Numbered from the stretch's first letter, positions 1-6,324 are shown. The stretch: DNA of 6,940 nt from an uncultured Collinsella sp. (GCA_900549535.1 UROR01000108.1:1-6940); one strand, 5' to 3'. Program-made: numbers and translations. Notes: generated by a model from the letters alone, not told the origin.

Positions 1-1
1 G

Positions 2-751
2 ACCGCCGGTACCGCCGCTGAGGTGACCATCAACTACGTCATCACCGACCCCGAGAAGGTCCGCAAGTTCGTGTGCGTCGACACCAACGACGCCCCCGAG
101 GTCGCCGTCGTCGACCCCGATATGATGGCTTCCATGCCCGCCGGCCTGACCGCCTCTACCGGCATGGACGCTCTGACCCACGCCATCGAGGGCTACACCA
201 CCAAGGGCGCCTGGGAGCTTTCCGACATGTTCCACTTTGAGGCCATTAAGCTGATCAGCGAGAACCTGCGTGACTCTGTCGCCGAGGCCAAGTCCGGTCA
301 GCCCGGCTCCGGCCGTGAGGGCATGGCCCTTGGCCAGTATGTCGCCGGCATGGGCTTCTCCAATGTCGGCCTGGGTATCGACCATGCCATGGCTCACACC
401 CTGTCCGCTCACTACGACACCCCGCACGGCGTAGCTTGCGCCATGCTGCTGCCGATCGCCATGGAGTTCAACAAGCCGGTTTGCGCCGAGCGTCTGGCCA
501 AGGTTGCCGTCGCCATGGGCGTTGACACCACGGGCATGAGCACCGACGAGGCTGCCGACGCCGCTATCGCCGCCGTCAAGCAGCTTTCCGCCGACGTGAA
601 TATCCCGCACGTCTGCGAGGCCATGAAGGCTGACGAGATCGAGGTCCTGGCCAAGGACGCCATGGCCGACGCTTGTTTCCCGGGTAACCCGCGCGAGGCG
701 ACGCTCGACGACGTCATCGAGCTCTTCAAGAAGATCTGCCCGGCTGCCTAA
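2..751 (+). CDS. fucO: Lactaldehyde reductase / iron-containing alcohol dehydrogenase, 3' part (5' end outside window)
   Basis: Group III iron-dependent alcohol dehydrogenase that reduces L-lactaldehyde to 1,2-propanediol with NADH, the cytosolic step that regenerates NAD+ during fucose or rhamnose fermentation. The frame is open from base 2, so the GTG at 23 is internal and the N-terminal nucleotide-binding half is missing. The visible part follows E. coli FucO closely: TAGTAAEVTINYV at the left edge, then GMDALTHAIEG, MALGQYVAGMGFSNVG, HYDTPHGVA and GNPREATLDD near the end. The Fe ligands known from FucO (D196, H200, H263, H277) correspond to Asp at 167-169 and His at 179-181, 383-385 and 425-427; all are present. 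There is a short insertion (around 290-318) compared with E. coli as I recall it. Codons are strongly biased to C-ending forms, more than in the other genes here, which suggests high expression. The stop is TAA. FucO is the best call; another 1,2-diol dehydrogenase of the family is possible. Confidence 0.9.
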   Translation, partial: TAGTAAEVTINYVITDPEKVRKFVCVDTNDAPEVAVVDPDMMASMPAGLTASTGMDALTHAIEGYTTKGAWELSDMFHFEAIKLISENLRDSVAEAKSGQPGSGREGMALGQYVAGMGFSNVGLGIDHAMAHTLSAHYDTPHGVACAMLLPIAMEFNKPVCAERLAKVAVAMGVDTTGMSTDEAADAAIAAVKQLSADVNIPHVCEAMKADEIEVLAKDAMADACFPGNPREATLDDVIELFKKICPAA

Positions 752-774
752 CTTGGTTCGGCGGGCCTCTGCCC

Positions 775-873
775 GTTAGCCCCACAATCGTCCTCGGACA
801 TGTCGGAAGCCCCCGCTGCGCACTTCGTGCGGCGGGGGCTTCCTCCGTCCTGCGGAAAGATTGTGGGGCTAAC
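775..873. repeat. Nested inverted repeat downstream of fucO
   Basis: Two perfect stems share one axis. The outer arms are GTTAGCCCCACAATC (775-789) and its exact complement (859-873). The inner arms are GGAAGCCCCCGC (805-816) and its complement (832-843), and a 5-bp stem CGCAC/GTGCG (819-823, 827-831) with a TTC loop caps them. With a one-base gap the similarity of the arms continues outward to about 760 and 888. The inner stem could end fucO transcription, but no T-run follows either stem, so it is not a textbook intrinsic terminator. It may instead be a dispersed intergenic palindrome. Confidence 0.75.
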
Positions 874-992
874 GGCAGGGGGCCGCCGGCTCGTTATCGT
901 GGCGGGCGCAGTTCTGAGGAGCTCAATGGGTTATCTCGCTAAGTAAAAAGATGGTTCGCGGTGGTATTGTTGCTGTGGGTTTAATTCGATAT

Positions 993-999
993 GAAAGGG
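993..999 (+). promoter_or_regulatory. Ribosome binding site that sets the GTG start of the M42 peptidase
   Basis: GAAAGGG lies 8 bases before the GTG at 1008 and is the only good Shine-Dalgarno match near the 5' end of this gene. The ATG at 951 has no such site, and the ATG at 1017 would be 17 bases away. Confidence 0.6.
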
Positions 1000-1007
1000 T
1001 GACTTTG

Positions 1008-2036
1008 GTGTCCAAGATGGATTCTACGCTCTCCTATATTACTGACCAGCTGAAGGCGCTTACCTCGATTGCTTCGCCGACGGGCTATACCCGTGCGGCG
1101 ACTGATTATCTGATGGAGACCCTGCGCGATATGGGGTTTGGGCCTGAGCGTTCTAATAAGGGTAACGTGCTCGTTGAGCTTGGCGGCGAGGGCGAGCCGC
1201 TCGTACTGGCGAGCCATGTCGATACCCTAGGCGCCATGGTGCGTTCCATTAAGGACAATGGCCGCCTGCGCCCCACGACGCTCGGTGGGCATCAGTGGTC
1301 TACGGCCGATGGCGAGAACTGCACCGTCTACACGCGCGACGGCAATGTCTACACGGGCGTGGTTCTTAACACCGAGCCTTCGGCGCACGTGGCCGACGAG
1401 CCGGTCAAGACCATCGAGAAGAACATGGAGATCTTGCTCGACGAGAACGTCGACAGCAAGGACGATGTGCTCGAGCTGGGTATTCAGACCGGCGACATCA
1501 TCGCTATGGATCCTCGCACGACGGTGACGGAGAGCGGCTACATTAAGAGCCGCTTCCTGGATGACAAGCTATCGGCCGCCATTTTGTTGGGCTTGGCGCG
1601 TGCCGTCGCCGCTGGCGAGGTGACGCTTTCGCGTAAGGTTTCGCTGCTCTTTACCGTGTACGAGGAGGTGGGCCACGGCGGTGCCTTCGTGCCGGCCGAC
1701 ACGCGCGAGATGATCAGCGTTGACATGGGCTGCGTGGGCGACGACCTAGGCTGCACCGAGCACATGGTGTCGATCTGCGCCAAGGATTCGGGCGGTCCGT
1801 ACAACTACGACCTGGTGACGGCGCTGTCCAATATCGCGCGCGAGCTTGAGCTCGATTACGCTATCGACGTGTATCCGCATTACGGTTCGGACGTCGAAGC
1901 CACGCTCTCTGCCGGCTACGACATTCGCCATGGTCTGATCGGCCCCGGCGTGTATGCGAGCCACAACTACGAGCGTAGCCACATGGACGGCGTGCGCAAC
2001 ACCTTCGAGCTCGTCCGCGCCTACGTACAGCGCTAG
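1008..2036 (+). CDS. M42-family metallopeptidase (glutamyl aminopeptidase/endoglucanase-like)
   Basis: Cytosolic di-metal aminopeptidase of family M42; members usually form large tetrahedral assemblies that trim peptides. From the GTG start it is 342 residues, normal for the family. The conserved metal and catalytic positions appear in order: H70 in ASHVDTLG, D185 in FLDDKLSAA, E219-E220 in YEEVGHGGA, D239 in SVDMG and H319 in ASHNYERSH. The region between about residues 76 and 180 (AMVRSIKDNGRL to VTESGYIKSR) is the inserted dimerisation domain. The wording around H70, the dimerisation domain and the last motif resembles the 'trio' M42 hydrolase branch more than classical PepA or YsdC, from memory. 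No signal peptide is seen. The gene stands alone, with a fucO-side palindrome before it and converging mnmA after it. The substrate cannot be deduced. The frame could be opened further to the ATG at 951, but the ribosome binding site favours 1008. Confidence 0.85.
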   Translation: MSKMDSTLSYITDQLKALTSIASPTGYTRAATDYLMETLRDMGFGPERSNKGNVLVELGGEGEPLVLASHVDTLGAMVRSIKDNGRLRPTTLGGHQWSTADGENCTVYTRDGNVYTGVVLNTEPSAHVADEPVKTIEKNMEILLDENVDSKDDVLELGIQTGDIIAMDPRTTVTESGYIKSRFLDDKLSAAILLGLARAVAAGEVTLSRKVSLLFTVYEEVGHGGAFVPADTREMISVDMGCVGDDLGCTEHMVSICAKDSGGPYNYDLVTALSNIARELELDYAIDVYPHYGSDVEATLSAGYDIRHGLIGPGVYASHNYERSHMDGVRNTFELVRAYVQR

Positions 2037-2044
2037 CGATGCAG

Positions 2045-2080
2045 CGGCCTCGGCTGATACGGCAGTACCGACCGAGGCCG
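2045..2080 (+). terminator. Possible terminator hairpin after the M42 gene
   Basis: CGGCCTCGG (2045-2053) pairs perfectly with CCGAGGCCG (2072-2080) across an 18-base loop, starting 8 bases after the stop. What follows is TCCTCTCTAAG, pyrimidine-rich but not a true T-run, so termination here would be weak or would rely on the larger hairpin just downstream. Confidence 0.45.
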
Positions 2081-2087
2081 TCCTCTC

Positions 2088-2158
2088 TAAGTTGCGGTGA
2101 AATAGGGACTGTTTGGCGGTTTTAAACGCTTAAACAGTCCCTATTTCACCGCAATTTA
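2088..2158. repeat. Long perfect palindrome between converging genes
   Basis: The 23-base arm at 2092-2114 (starts TTGCGGTGAAATAGGGAC, ends TGTTT) is matched exactly by its complement at 2132-2154. Allowing one G-U pair, the stem grows to 27 bp (2088-2114 with 2132-2158). The loop at 2115-2131 can add GCG/CGC around GTTTTAAA. It sits between the converging M42 and mnmA genes and could stop transcription from both sides, but neither side has a good T-run. The arms look like a dispersed REP-like or MITE-like intergenic element. There is no transposase gene in the window. Confidence 0.85.
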
Positions 2159-2172
2159 TGAAGGGGATGGGG

Positions 2173-3273
2173 CTACTTAAGTGCGCCGGTCACGGTGCCG
2201 CCGCCCAGGACGATGTCGCCGCGGTATATAACGACAGCCTGGCCGGGGGCGATGGCGCGCTGCGGCTCGTCAAAGGTCAGCAACATTTGCCCGTCTTCGC
2301 CGCGCGTAAGGATCGCTGCCTGGTCTTTCTGTCGGTAGCGGTACTTGGCGCCCACGCGGATGCCGCCGGCATCCAGCTCGGCTTCCATGTGGTCGGCAGG
2401 GGCGCTCCAAATCCAGTCGTTGGCCGTGAGCGCCGTGGCCGTCAGGTCCTCGGCCTCGCCCAGATGCACGGTGTTGTTGACGGCGTCGACACCCGTTACG
2501 TACACGGGATGCGCCATCGCGACGCCCAGGCCTTTGCGCTGGCCGATGGTGTAGCGCAGCGCGCCGTTGTGGTGTCCGACCACGCTGCCGTCGCGCCACA
2601 CAATGTCGCCCGGTGCAGCGGGATGTCCGCAGCGGCGCTCGATATAGCCCGCGTAGTCACCGTCTGGAATGAAGCAGATGTCTTCGCTTTCTGCCTTCTT
2701 GGCGTTGGTAAAGCCCTGTTCGGCGGCTATGCGGCGCACATCGCGTTCTTTATCTAGGCCTGCTAGCGGAAAGATCGTGTGCGCGAGGCGCTTCTGCGTA
2801 AGTGAATACAAAAAGTAGCTCTGATCTTTTTTGGGGTCCTCGCCGCGATGCAGCTGCCAGGTACCATCGGGCGCTTGGCTCGTCTTGGCGTAGTGGCCCG
2901 TTGCGATGTAGTCGCAGCCCATGTCCAGCGCCGCATCGAGCAGTGCGCCAAACTTAATGTGGCGGTTGCAGATAATGCACGGATTGGGCGTCAGGCCTTC
3001 CTGGTAGGCGGTCACAAAGCGCTCGATTACGCTGCGGTCGAACGTCTGCTGCAGGTCGAGCACGTGGTGGGGGATGCCGATACGCTCGGCAACGGCCTTG
3101 GCGTCCGCGATGTCGCGGTCGACTTTGCTCATGCCCGTGATGGGATCGGGCGCGGGACAGGTGAGGCGCATGGTGGCGCCGACGCATTCGTAGCCCTGGC
3201 TTTTGAGCAGGTACGCGGTCACGCTGGAATCGACGCCGCCGCTCATGGCGACGAGCACGCGCTTGTTGTGCAT
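2173..3273 (-). CDS. mnmA: tRNA-specific 2-thiouridylase MnmA (TrmU)
   Basis: Cytosolic enzyme that adenylates U34 of Lys, Glu and Gln tRNAs with ATP and replaces the oxygen with sulfur received as a persulfide from a cysteine desulfurase. The 366 residues are a normal family length. The PP-loop ATPase motif SGGVDSS is at residues 11-17. The nucleophile cysteine is C99 in TPNPCIICNR and the persulfide cysteine is C200 in SEDICFIP. DPKKDQSYFLYSL (146-158) and GQRKGLGVAMAHPVYVTG mark the central and C-terminal domains. The start is ATG at 3273, with AAGGAG 9 bases upstream; extending the frame to 3396 would run through a terminator hairpin. The sequence GGAGAACCTCC over the ribosome binding site is itself a small 4-bp hairpin. 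It lies downstream of cysK on the same strand, which fits sulfur supply, but a terminator separates the two. No desulfurase gene is in the window. Confidence 0.97.
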   Translation of the reverse strand: MHNKRVLVAMSGGVDSSVTAYLLKSQGYECVGATMRLTCPAPDPITGMSKVDRDIADAKAVAERIGIPHHVLDLQQTFDRSVIERFVTAYQEGLTPNPCIICNRHIKFGALLDAALDMGCDYIATGHYAKTSQAPDGTWQLHRGEDPKKDQSYFLYSLTQKRLAHTIFPLAGLDKERDVRRIAAEQGFTNAKKAESEDICFIPDGDYAGYIERRCGHPAAPGDIVWRDGSVVGHHNGALRYTIGQRKGLGVAMAHPVYVTGVDAVNNTVHLGEAEDLTATALTANDWIWSAPADHMEAELDAGGIRVGAKYRYRQKDQAAILTRGEDGQMLLTFDEPQRAIAPGQAVVIYRGDIVLGGGTVTGALK

Positions 3274-3282
3274 GGGGAGGTT

Positions 3283-3288
3283 CTCCTT
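3283..3288 (-). promoter_or_regulatory. Ribosome binding site of mnmA
   Basis: On the minus strand AAGGAG stands 9 bases before the ATG at 3273 and fixes that start over the in-frame extension to 3396. It is followed by AACCTCC, so the core GGAG can fold onto CTCC with a three-base loop. Confidence 0.7.
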
Positions 3289-3302
3289 GGTGGCATGTGG
3301 CC

Positions 3303-3341
3303 AAAAAAGAAAAGCGGCGCGGGAGGCTGGTTCCGCGCCGC
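3303..3341 (-). terminator. Intrinsic terminator between cysK and mnmA
   Basis: Read on the minus strand, GCGGCGCGG (3341-3333) pairs exactly with CCGCGCCGC (3322-3314) around a 10-base loop and is followed directly by TTTTCTTTTTT (3313-3303). Stem and U-run are both of good quality. It would stop cysK transcripts about 150 bases after the cysK stop codon. Its downstream edge is only 29 bases from the mnmA start codon, so it also lies in the mnmA leader and could act as an attenuator. Confidence 0.8.
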
Positions 3342-3345
3342 AGAC

Positions 3346-3354
3346 ATTGTAGCA
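3346..3354 (-). promoter_or_regulatory. Candidate extended -10 promoter for mnmA
   Basis: On the minus strand TGCTACAAT matches an extended -10 (TGn followed by TACAAT, 5 of 6). No -35 box is seen at the right distance, which extended -10 promoters tolerate. The start of transcription would fall near 3339-3340, at the very edge of the terminator stem. The same TGCTAC core recurs in the candidate promoter at 5787-5795. Confidence 0.45.
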
Positions 3355-3454
3355 AGTTCGGGCGTCTCGTGGGACACCCTGTTGGGATGAGCCCATGCAG
3401 CCAGAAGAGAGGGGAGACCGGCGTGCCTTGGGCTCGTTCTAAGAACGAGAAGCT

Positions 3455-4393
<939 letters not shown>

Positions 4394-4451
4394 GGTGAAC
4401 CTCCAAAGTGTTCAAGTTGCTGGTTGCCGTGTGGTTTTACGGCGTGTCTAG

Positions 4452-4491
4452 CAGCTAAACCCATAAACCTTATAGGTTGTTCGTTTAGCTG
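4452..4491. promoter_or_regulatory. Two-tier dyad operator over the cysK promoter
   Basis: An inner palindrome AACCT-TAT-AGGTT (4466-4478) is flanked by outer arms CAGCTAAAC (4452-4460) and its exact complement GTTTAGCTG (4483-4491); the two centres differ by only half a base. The inner palindrome covers the predicted -10 element of cysK and the outer right arm lies in the spacer up to the -35 element. A dimeric repressor bound here would block RNA polymerase. The neighbouring Rrf2/CymR-like protein is the natural candidate, but this is an inference from position. The dyad does not match a consensus that I can quote with certainty. Confidence 0.6.
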
Positions 4492-4498
4492 TTGGCAA
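4469..4498 (-). promoter_or_regulatory. Predicted cysK promoter
   Basis: On the minus strand the -35 box TTGCCA (4498-4493, 5 of 6 matches) and the -10 box TATAAG (4474-4469, 5 of 6) are 18 bases apart. Transcription would begin near 4462, giving a leader of about 70 bases. The -10 box is buried in a palindrome, which suggests repression. Confidence 0.65.
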
Positions 4499-4582
4499 GC
4501 ATAGTAGACACTAAAGCCTAGTAATGCAATAGGAAATAGAAGATTATTACGAGTCGATTAACCATCTTGACTGGAACGGGTA

Positions 4583-4610
4583 TTTCCAAAGCCAATTTTT
4601 CGGCTAGAAT
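4583..4610 (+). promoter_or_regulatory. Predicted promoter of the Rrf2 regulator gene
   Basis: TTTCCA (4583-4588) and TAGAAT (4605-4610, 5 of 6 matches) are 16 bases apart, placing the transcript start near 4617, about 30 bases before the ATG. AGCC/GGCT (4590-4593 with 4602-4605) forms a short dyad in the spacer. The -35 match is only 4 of 6. Confidence 0.45.
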
Positions 4611-4646
4611 TTCAACGGACTAAAAGACCGAAAGGCAGCACTATAT

Positions 4647-5075
4647 ATGTTGGTTTCTACTAAGGGCAGGTACGCCCTGCGCGTTATGGTTGACCTGGCC
4701 GAGCACCAGGCGGCCGGTCGCATCCCGCTCAAAGAGATCGCGGCGCGACAGGGGATTTCGGAGAAGTACCTCGAGAACATCTTGGCTACGCTCGTGCGCG
4801 CCAACATGCTTTCGGGCATGCGTGGCAAGGGCGGCGGCTATGTGCTCACGCGCCCGCCTGAGCAGTACACGGTGGGCGAGATCTTGCGCCTGACCGAGGG
4901 CAGCCTGGCACCGGTCGCCTGCCTGGATGGCGACTGCAAGGGCTGCTCGCGATCTGAGGAGTGCCCCACGCTCGACGTGTGGAAGAACCTGGACAAGCTC
5001 ATTAACGACTACCTCGACGGTGTGACGCTCGATCAGCTTGTCGCTCCCAACCATGGCTACGACTACGTCATCTAG
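4647..5075 (+). CDS. Rrf2-family regulator, CymR-like with an IscR-like cysteine cluster
   Basis: Winged-helix DNA-binding regulator of 142 residues, a usual length for Rrf2 proteins. It opens with VSTKGRYALRVMVDLA. The recognition region is IPLKEIAARQGISEKYLENIL (26-46, quoted in part), followed by the wing RGKGGGYVL (59-67). The dimerisation helix is near residues 108-130 (WKNLDKLINDYL) and TLDQL follows. Four cysteines cluster at C92, C97, C100 and C106, spaced like those that hold an Fe-S cluster in IscR-type members, although IscR itself has three. The last residues GYDYVI end in isoleucine, as does the CymR tail that docks in CysK. The gene is divergent from cysK, with mnmA beyond it; Bacillus cymR lies beside a desulfurase gene and trmU. 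I infer a cysteine-metabolism repressor that works with CysK. An Fe-S homeostasis role like IscR is the alternative. The ribosome binding site GAAAGG (4630-4635) is 11 bases upstream. Confidence 0.88.
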   Translation: MLVSTKGRYALRVMVDLAEHQAAGRIPLKEIAARQGISEKYLENILATLVRANMLSGMRGKGGGYVLTRPPEQYTVGEILRLTEGSLAPVACLDGDCKGCSRSEECPTLDVWKNLDKLINDYLDGVTLDQLVAPNHGYDYVI

Positions 5076-5135
5076 CCCACCTGCCATTTGGGGATGGGGT
5101 GGAAATGATAGATTTTCTTGCCCTCTGAGACTTGG

Positions 5136-5182
5136 CAAATAAGAAGGCCGCCCATTTTTGCGATGGGCGGCTTTCTTATTTG
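5136..5182. terminator. Bidirectional intrinsic terminator
   Basis: A 20-bp stem with one G-U pair joins 5136-5155 (CAAATAAGAAGGCCGCCCAT) to 5163-5182 around the loop TTTTGCG. The GC-rich core has an A-rich left flank and a T-rich right flank, so it works for the regulator gene ending at 5075 and for the holin-like gene that ends at 5211 on the other strand. Confidence 0.88.
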
Positions 5183-5210
5183 GTCCGATGCGTTTGTGTG
5201 TCGGGGCGTT

Positions 5211-5576
5211 CTACTCTTCGGCAATACTATCGAGGATGCTGCGCATGATGGACACTAGGATGCTGCCCATAAAGGCCGAGCCAAAGCCGGCGATGGAGAT
5301 GCCGACGCCCAACAGGTTGACCGACAGGTAGCTGGCGAGCTCCAGCATAAAGCTGTTGAGCACGAGCTGGAAAATGCCGAGCGTAATGATCGTGAGCGGC
5401 AGCGAGATGACTGTGAGGAACGGTTTGACGAACGAATCGACGATGTTGAGAAACAGTCCCACAAAGGCAAAACAGACCCAGGCCTCGGCAAAGCCGAAGG
5501 GTTGGATACCAGGGACGAGGAACGTGGCGATCGCGATGGCGATCGAGGTGAAGAGCCAGTTAAGCATAAAGCGCAT
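5211..5576 (-). CDS. Four-helix membrane protein of the 'phage holin superfamily IV' type (YvlD-like)
   Basis: Small integral membrane protein, 121 residues. Four hydrophobic segments are visible at about 5-24, 28-48, 54-80 and 86-112. The family signature is present as KPFLTVISLPLTIITLGIF with an Asn a few residues later, and the end IAEE is charged. These proteins are common single genes in bacterial chromosomes; the name comes from distant resemblance to mycobacteriophage holins. No lysin or other phage gene is nearby, so a lytic role is unlikely; the true function is unknown, with envelope stress suggested for relatives. ATG at 5576 is preceded by AAAGGA at 8 bases. The gene is alone on its strand and ends at the shared terminator. 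I see no convincing promoter box upstream. Confidence 0.85.
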   Translation of the reverse strand: MRFMLNWLFTSIAIAIATFLVPGIQPFGFAEAWVCFAFVGLFLNIVDSFVKPFLTVISLPLTIITLGIFQLVLNSFMLELASYLSVNLLGVGISIAGFGSAFMGSILVSIMRSILDSIAEE

Positions 5577-5786
5577 GGCGTGAATCCTTTCTTGCGCCGG
5601 GGTTGCTGGCGTCGCGTGAAGCGGCTTGCGGCGGCGACTTGGATGGTTGCGCGGGCGCGCCGCGGTGTTTGGGCGCCCATTGTCTCAAATGTTCGTGGAG
5701 CTTACGTGCGCATTCGGTTTCTAAACGGCGTTCGTCCTGAAAAACGTGCCGCTGGCAGAGAGTCTTGTCGCTTTAGTTTGGTGGTG

Positions 5787-5795
5787 TGCTACACT
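5787..5795 (+). promoter_or_regulatory. Candidate extended -10 promoter of the TrpR-like gene
   Basis: TGCTACACT fits an extended -10 (TGn plus TACACT, 4 of 6). TTGTCG at 5765-5770 could be a -35 box but is 19 bases away. Transcription would start near 5802, leaving a leader of about 100 bases. The first seven bases equal those of the candidate mnmA promoter (TGCTACAAT, 3354-3346). Confidence 0.45.
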
Positions 5796-5800
5796 GCTAC

Positions 5801-5853
5801 GGGCAAATAGCCCATGCATAGTTTTATTGCATATTACGGGCGAACGATGCCCG
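5801..5853 (+). promoter_or_regulatory. Structured leader with three small hairpins
   Basis: Three stems follow each other: GGGC/GCCC (5801-5804, 5810-5813), ATGCA/TGCAT (5814-5818, 5828-5832) and CGGGC/GCCCG (5837-5841, 5849-5853). The first and third share sequence, so GCCC at 5810-5813 could instead pair with GGGC at 5838-5841. No U-run follows, so it is not a classic attenuator. No known riboswitch is recognised. Confidence 0.4.
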
Positions 5854-5900
5854 ATGTCAGTATCAACTTCGATGCCTTATGGCGGGTTTGGCGGTGATCG

Positions 5901-6200
5901 ATGAATATCGAGAACATGTTTGACAAGCCTGATGTCAAGCAGCTGGTCCACGCATTTAGTCTTTTGGATGACGAGAACGATATCCAGGCGTTTTTAACCG
6001 ATATCTGCACGCCGCGCGAGATTTGCGATTTATCGCAGCGCCTGCAGGTCGCGCGCTATCTGGATGAGGGCGAGCCCAAAGTTGAGGTTCAGGCCCGCAC
6101 CGGCGCTTCGTCCACCACGGTGAGCCGCGTGTCCAAGGCGCTCAACGGCGAGTACGGTGGCTATCGCAAGATCCTCATCAAGCTGGAGGATGGCGAGTAA
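5901..6200 (+). CDS. YerC/YecD-type TrpR-like DNA-binding protein
   Basis: A 99-residue protein of the Trp-repressor superfamily, YerC branch. The all-helical layout is visible, with TDICTPREICDLSQRLQVARYL (33-54, quoted in part for the family's typical 'eICt..Ei..l..Rl.vA' pattern) followed by the helix-turn-helix at about 58-82 containing TGASSTTVSRVSKAL. Members bind DNA as small dimers. The YerC branch is found in many Gram-positive bacteria without an assigned ligand, so tryptophan binding should not be assumed, and no trp gene is nearby. ATG at 5901 is preceded by GGCGGTGAT (5890-5898), a good match to the extended anti-Shine-Dalgarno partner. A strong terminator follows, so it is probably monocistronic. 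Confidence 0.85.
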   Translation: MNIENMFDKPDVKQLVHAFSLLDDENDIQAFLTDICTPREICDLSQRLQVARYLDEGEPKVEVQARTGASSTTVSRVSKALNGEYGGYRKILIKLEDGE

Positions 6201-6227
6201 GCCAACGGCAAAAAACGATTTGCACAG

Positions 6228-6253
6228 AACCGTCCCTCCGGGGGCGGTTTTTT
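6228..6253 (+). terminator. Intrinsic terminator after the TrpR-like gene
   Basis: AACCGTCCC (6228-6236) pairs with GGGGCGGTT (6241-6249), one G-U pair, with a TCCG tetraloop. Its 3' arm runs into TTTTTT (6248-6253). It lies 28 bases after the stop. Confidence 0.9.
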
Positions 6254-6324
6254 GGTGCCATGTTGTCCGCTCGGGCGGGTAGGATGGATGCATTGATTAT
6301 TGCGAACGGTTTGAGTGGAGGACC

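Larger units (their letters stand above)
5577..5900. other. 324-base divergent intergenic region
   Basis: This gap separates the holin-like gene (-) from the TrpR-like gene (+). The left part (5577-5700) is very GC-rich, with palindromes GGCGCGCC (5654-5661) and TGGGCGCCCA (5670-5679). The right part holds the likely promoter of the TrpR-like gene and a leader with three small hairpins. An open frame at 5502-5810 crosses it but starts inside the holin-like gene, has low-complexity Arg/Ala-rich content and lacks a good ribosome binding site, so I do not call it. No tRNA or recognisable ncRNA is seen. Confidence 0.6.

Noticed and set aside
967..995. Promoter TTGTTG/TATGAA or TTTAAT before the M42 gene
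   Set aside because: The -10 candidates overlap or abut the ribosome binding site and would leave almost no leader; the matches are weak.
951..1007. Upstream ATG start for the M42 peptidase
   Set aside because: The extra 19 residues show no family similarity and there is no ribosome binding site; GTG 1008 has GAAAGGG at 8 bases.
2158..3390. Two long open frames on + opposite mnmA (2158-2757 and 2848-3390)
   Set aside because: Both mirror the mnmA reading frame and show no protein family pattern; mnmA has all catalytic residues.
3274..3396. N-terminal extension of MnmA to 3396
   Set aside because: It would translate through the terminator hairpin and the ribosome binding site; MHNKRVLVAMSGG is the normal family start.
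4517..4533. CCTA-N9-TAGG as a second operator
   Set aside because: Only 4-bp arms, expected by chance, and it does not resemble the inner palindrome of the cysK operator in spacing.
4567..4572. TTGACT as a -35 box for the Rrf2 gene
   Set aside because: No -10-like sequence lies 16-18 bases downstream (4590-4595 is AGCCAA).
4641..5138. 165-codon open frame on - opposite the Rrf2 gene
   Set aside because: Shadow of the regulator gene; no ribosome binding site or recognisable domain.
5211..5576. Holin-like gene as part of a prophage or lysis module
   Set aside because: No lysin, integrase or other phage gene is nearby; neighbours are housekeeping genes and the family is widespread in ordinary chromosomes.
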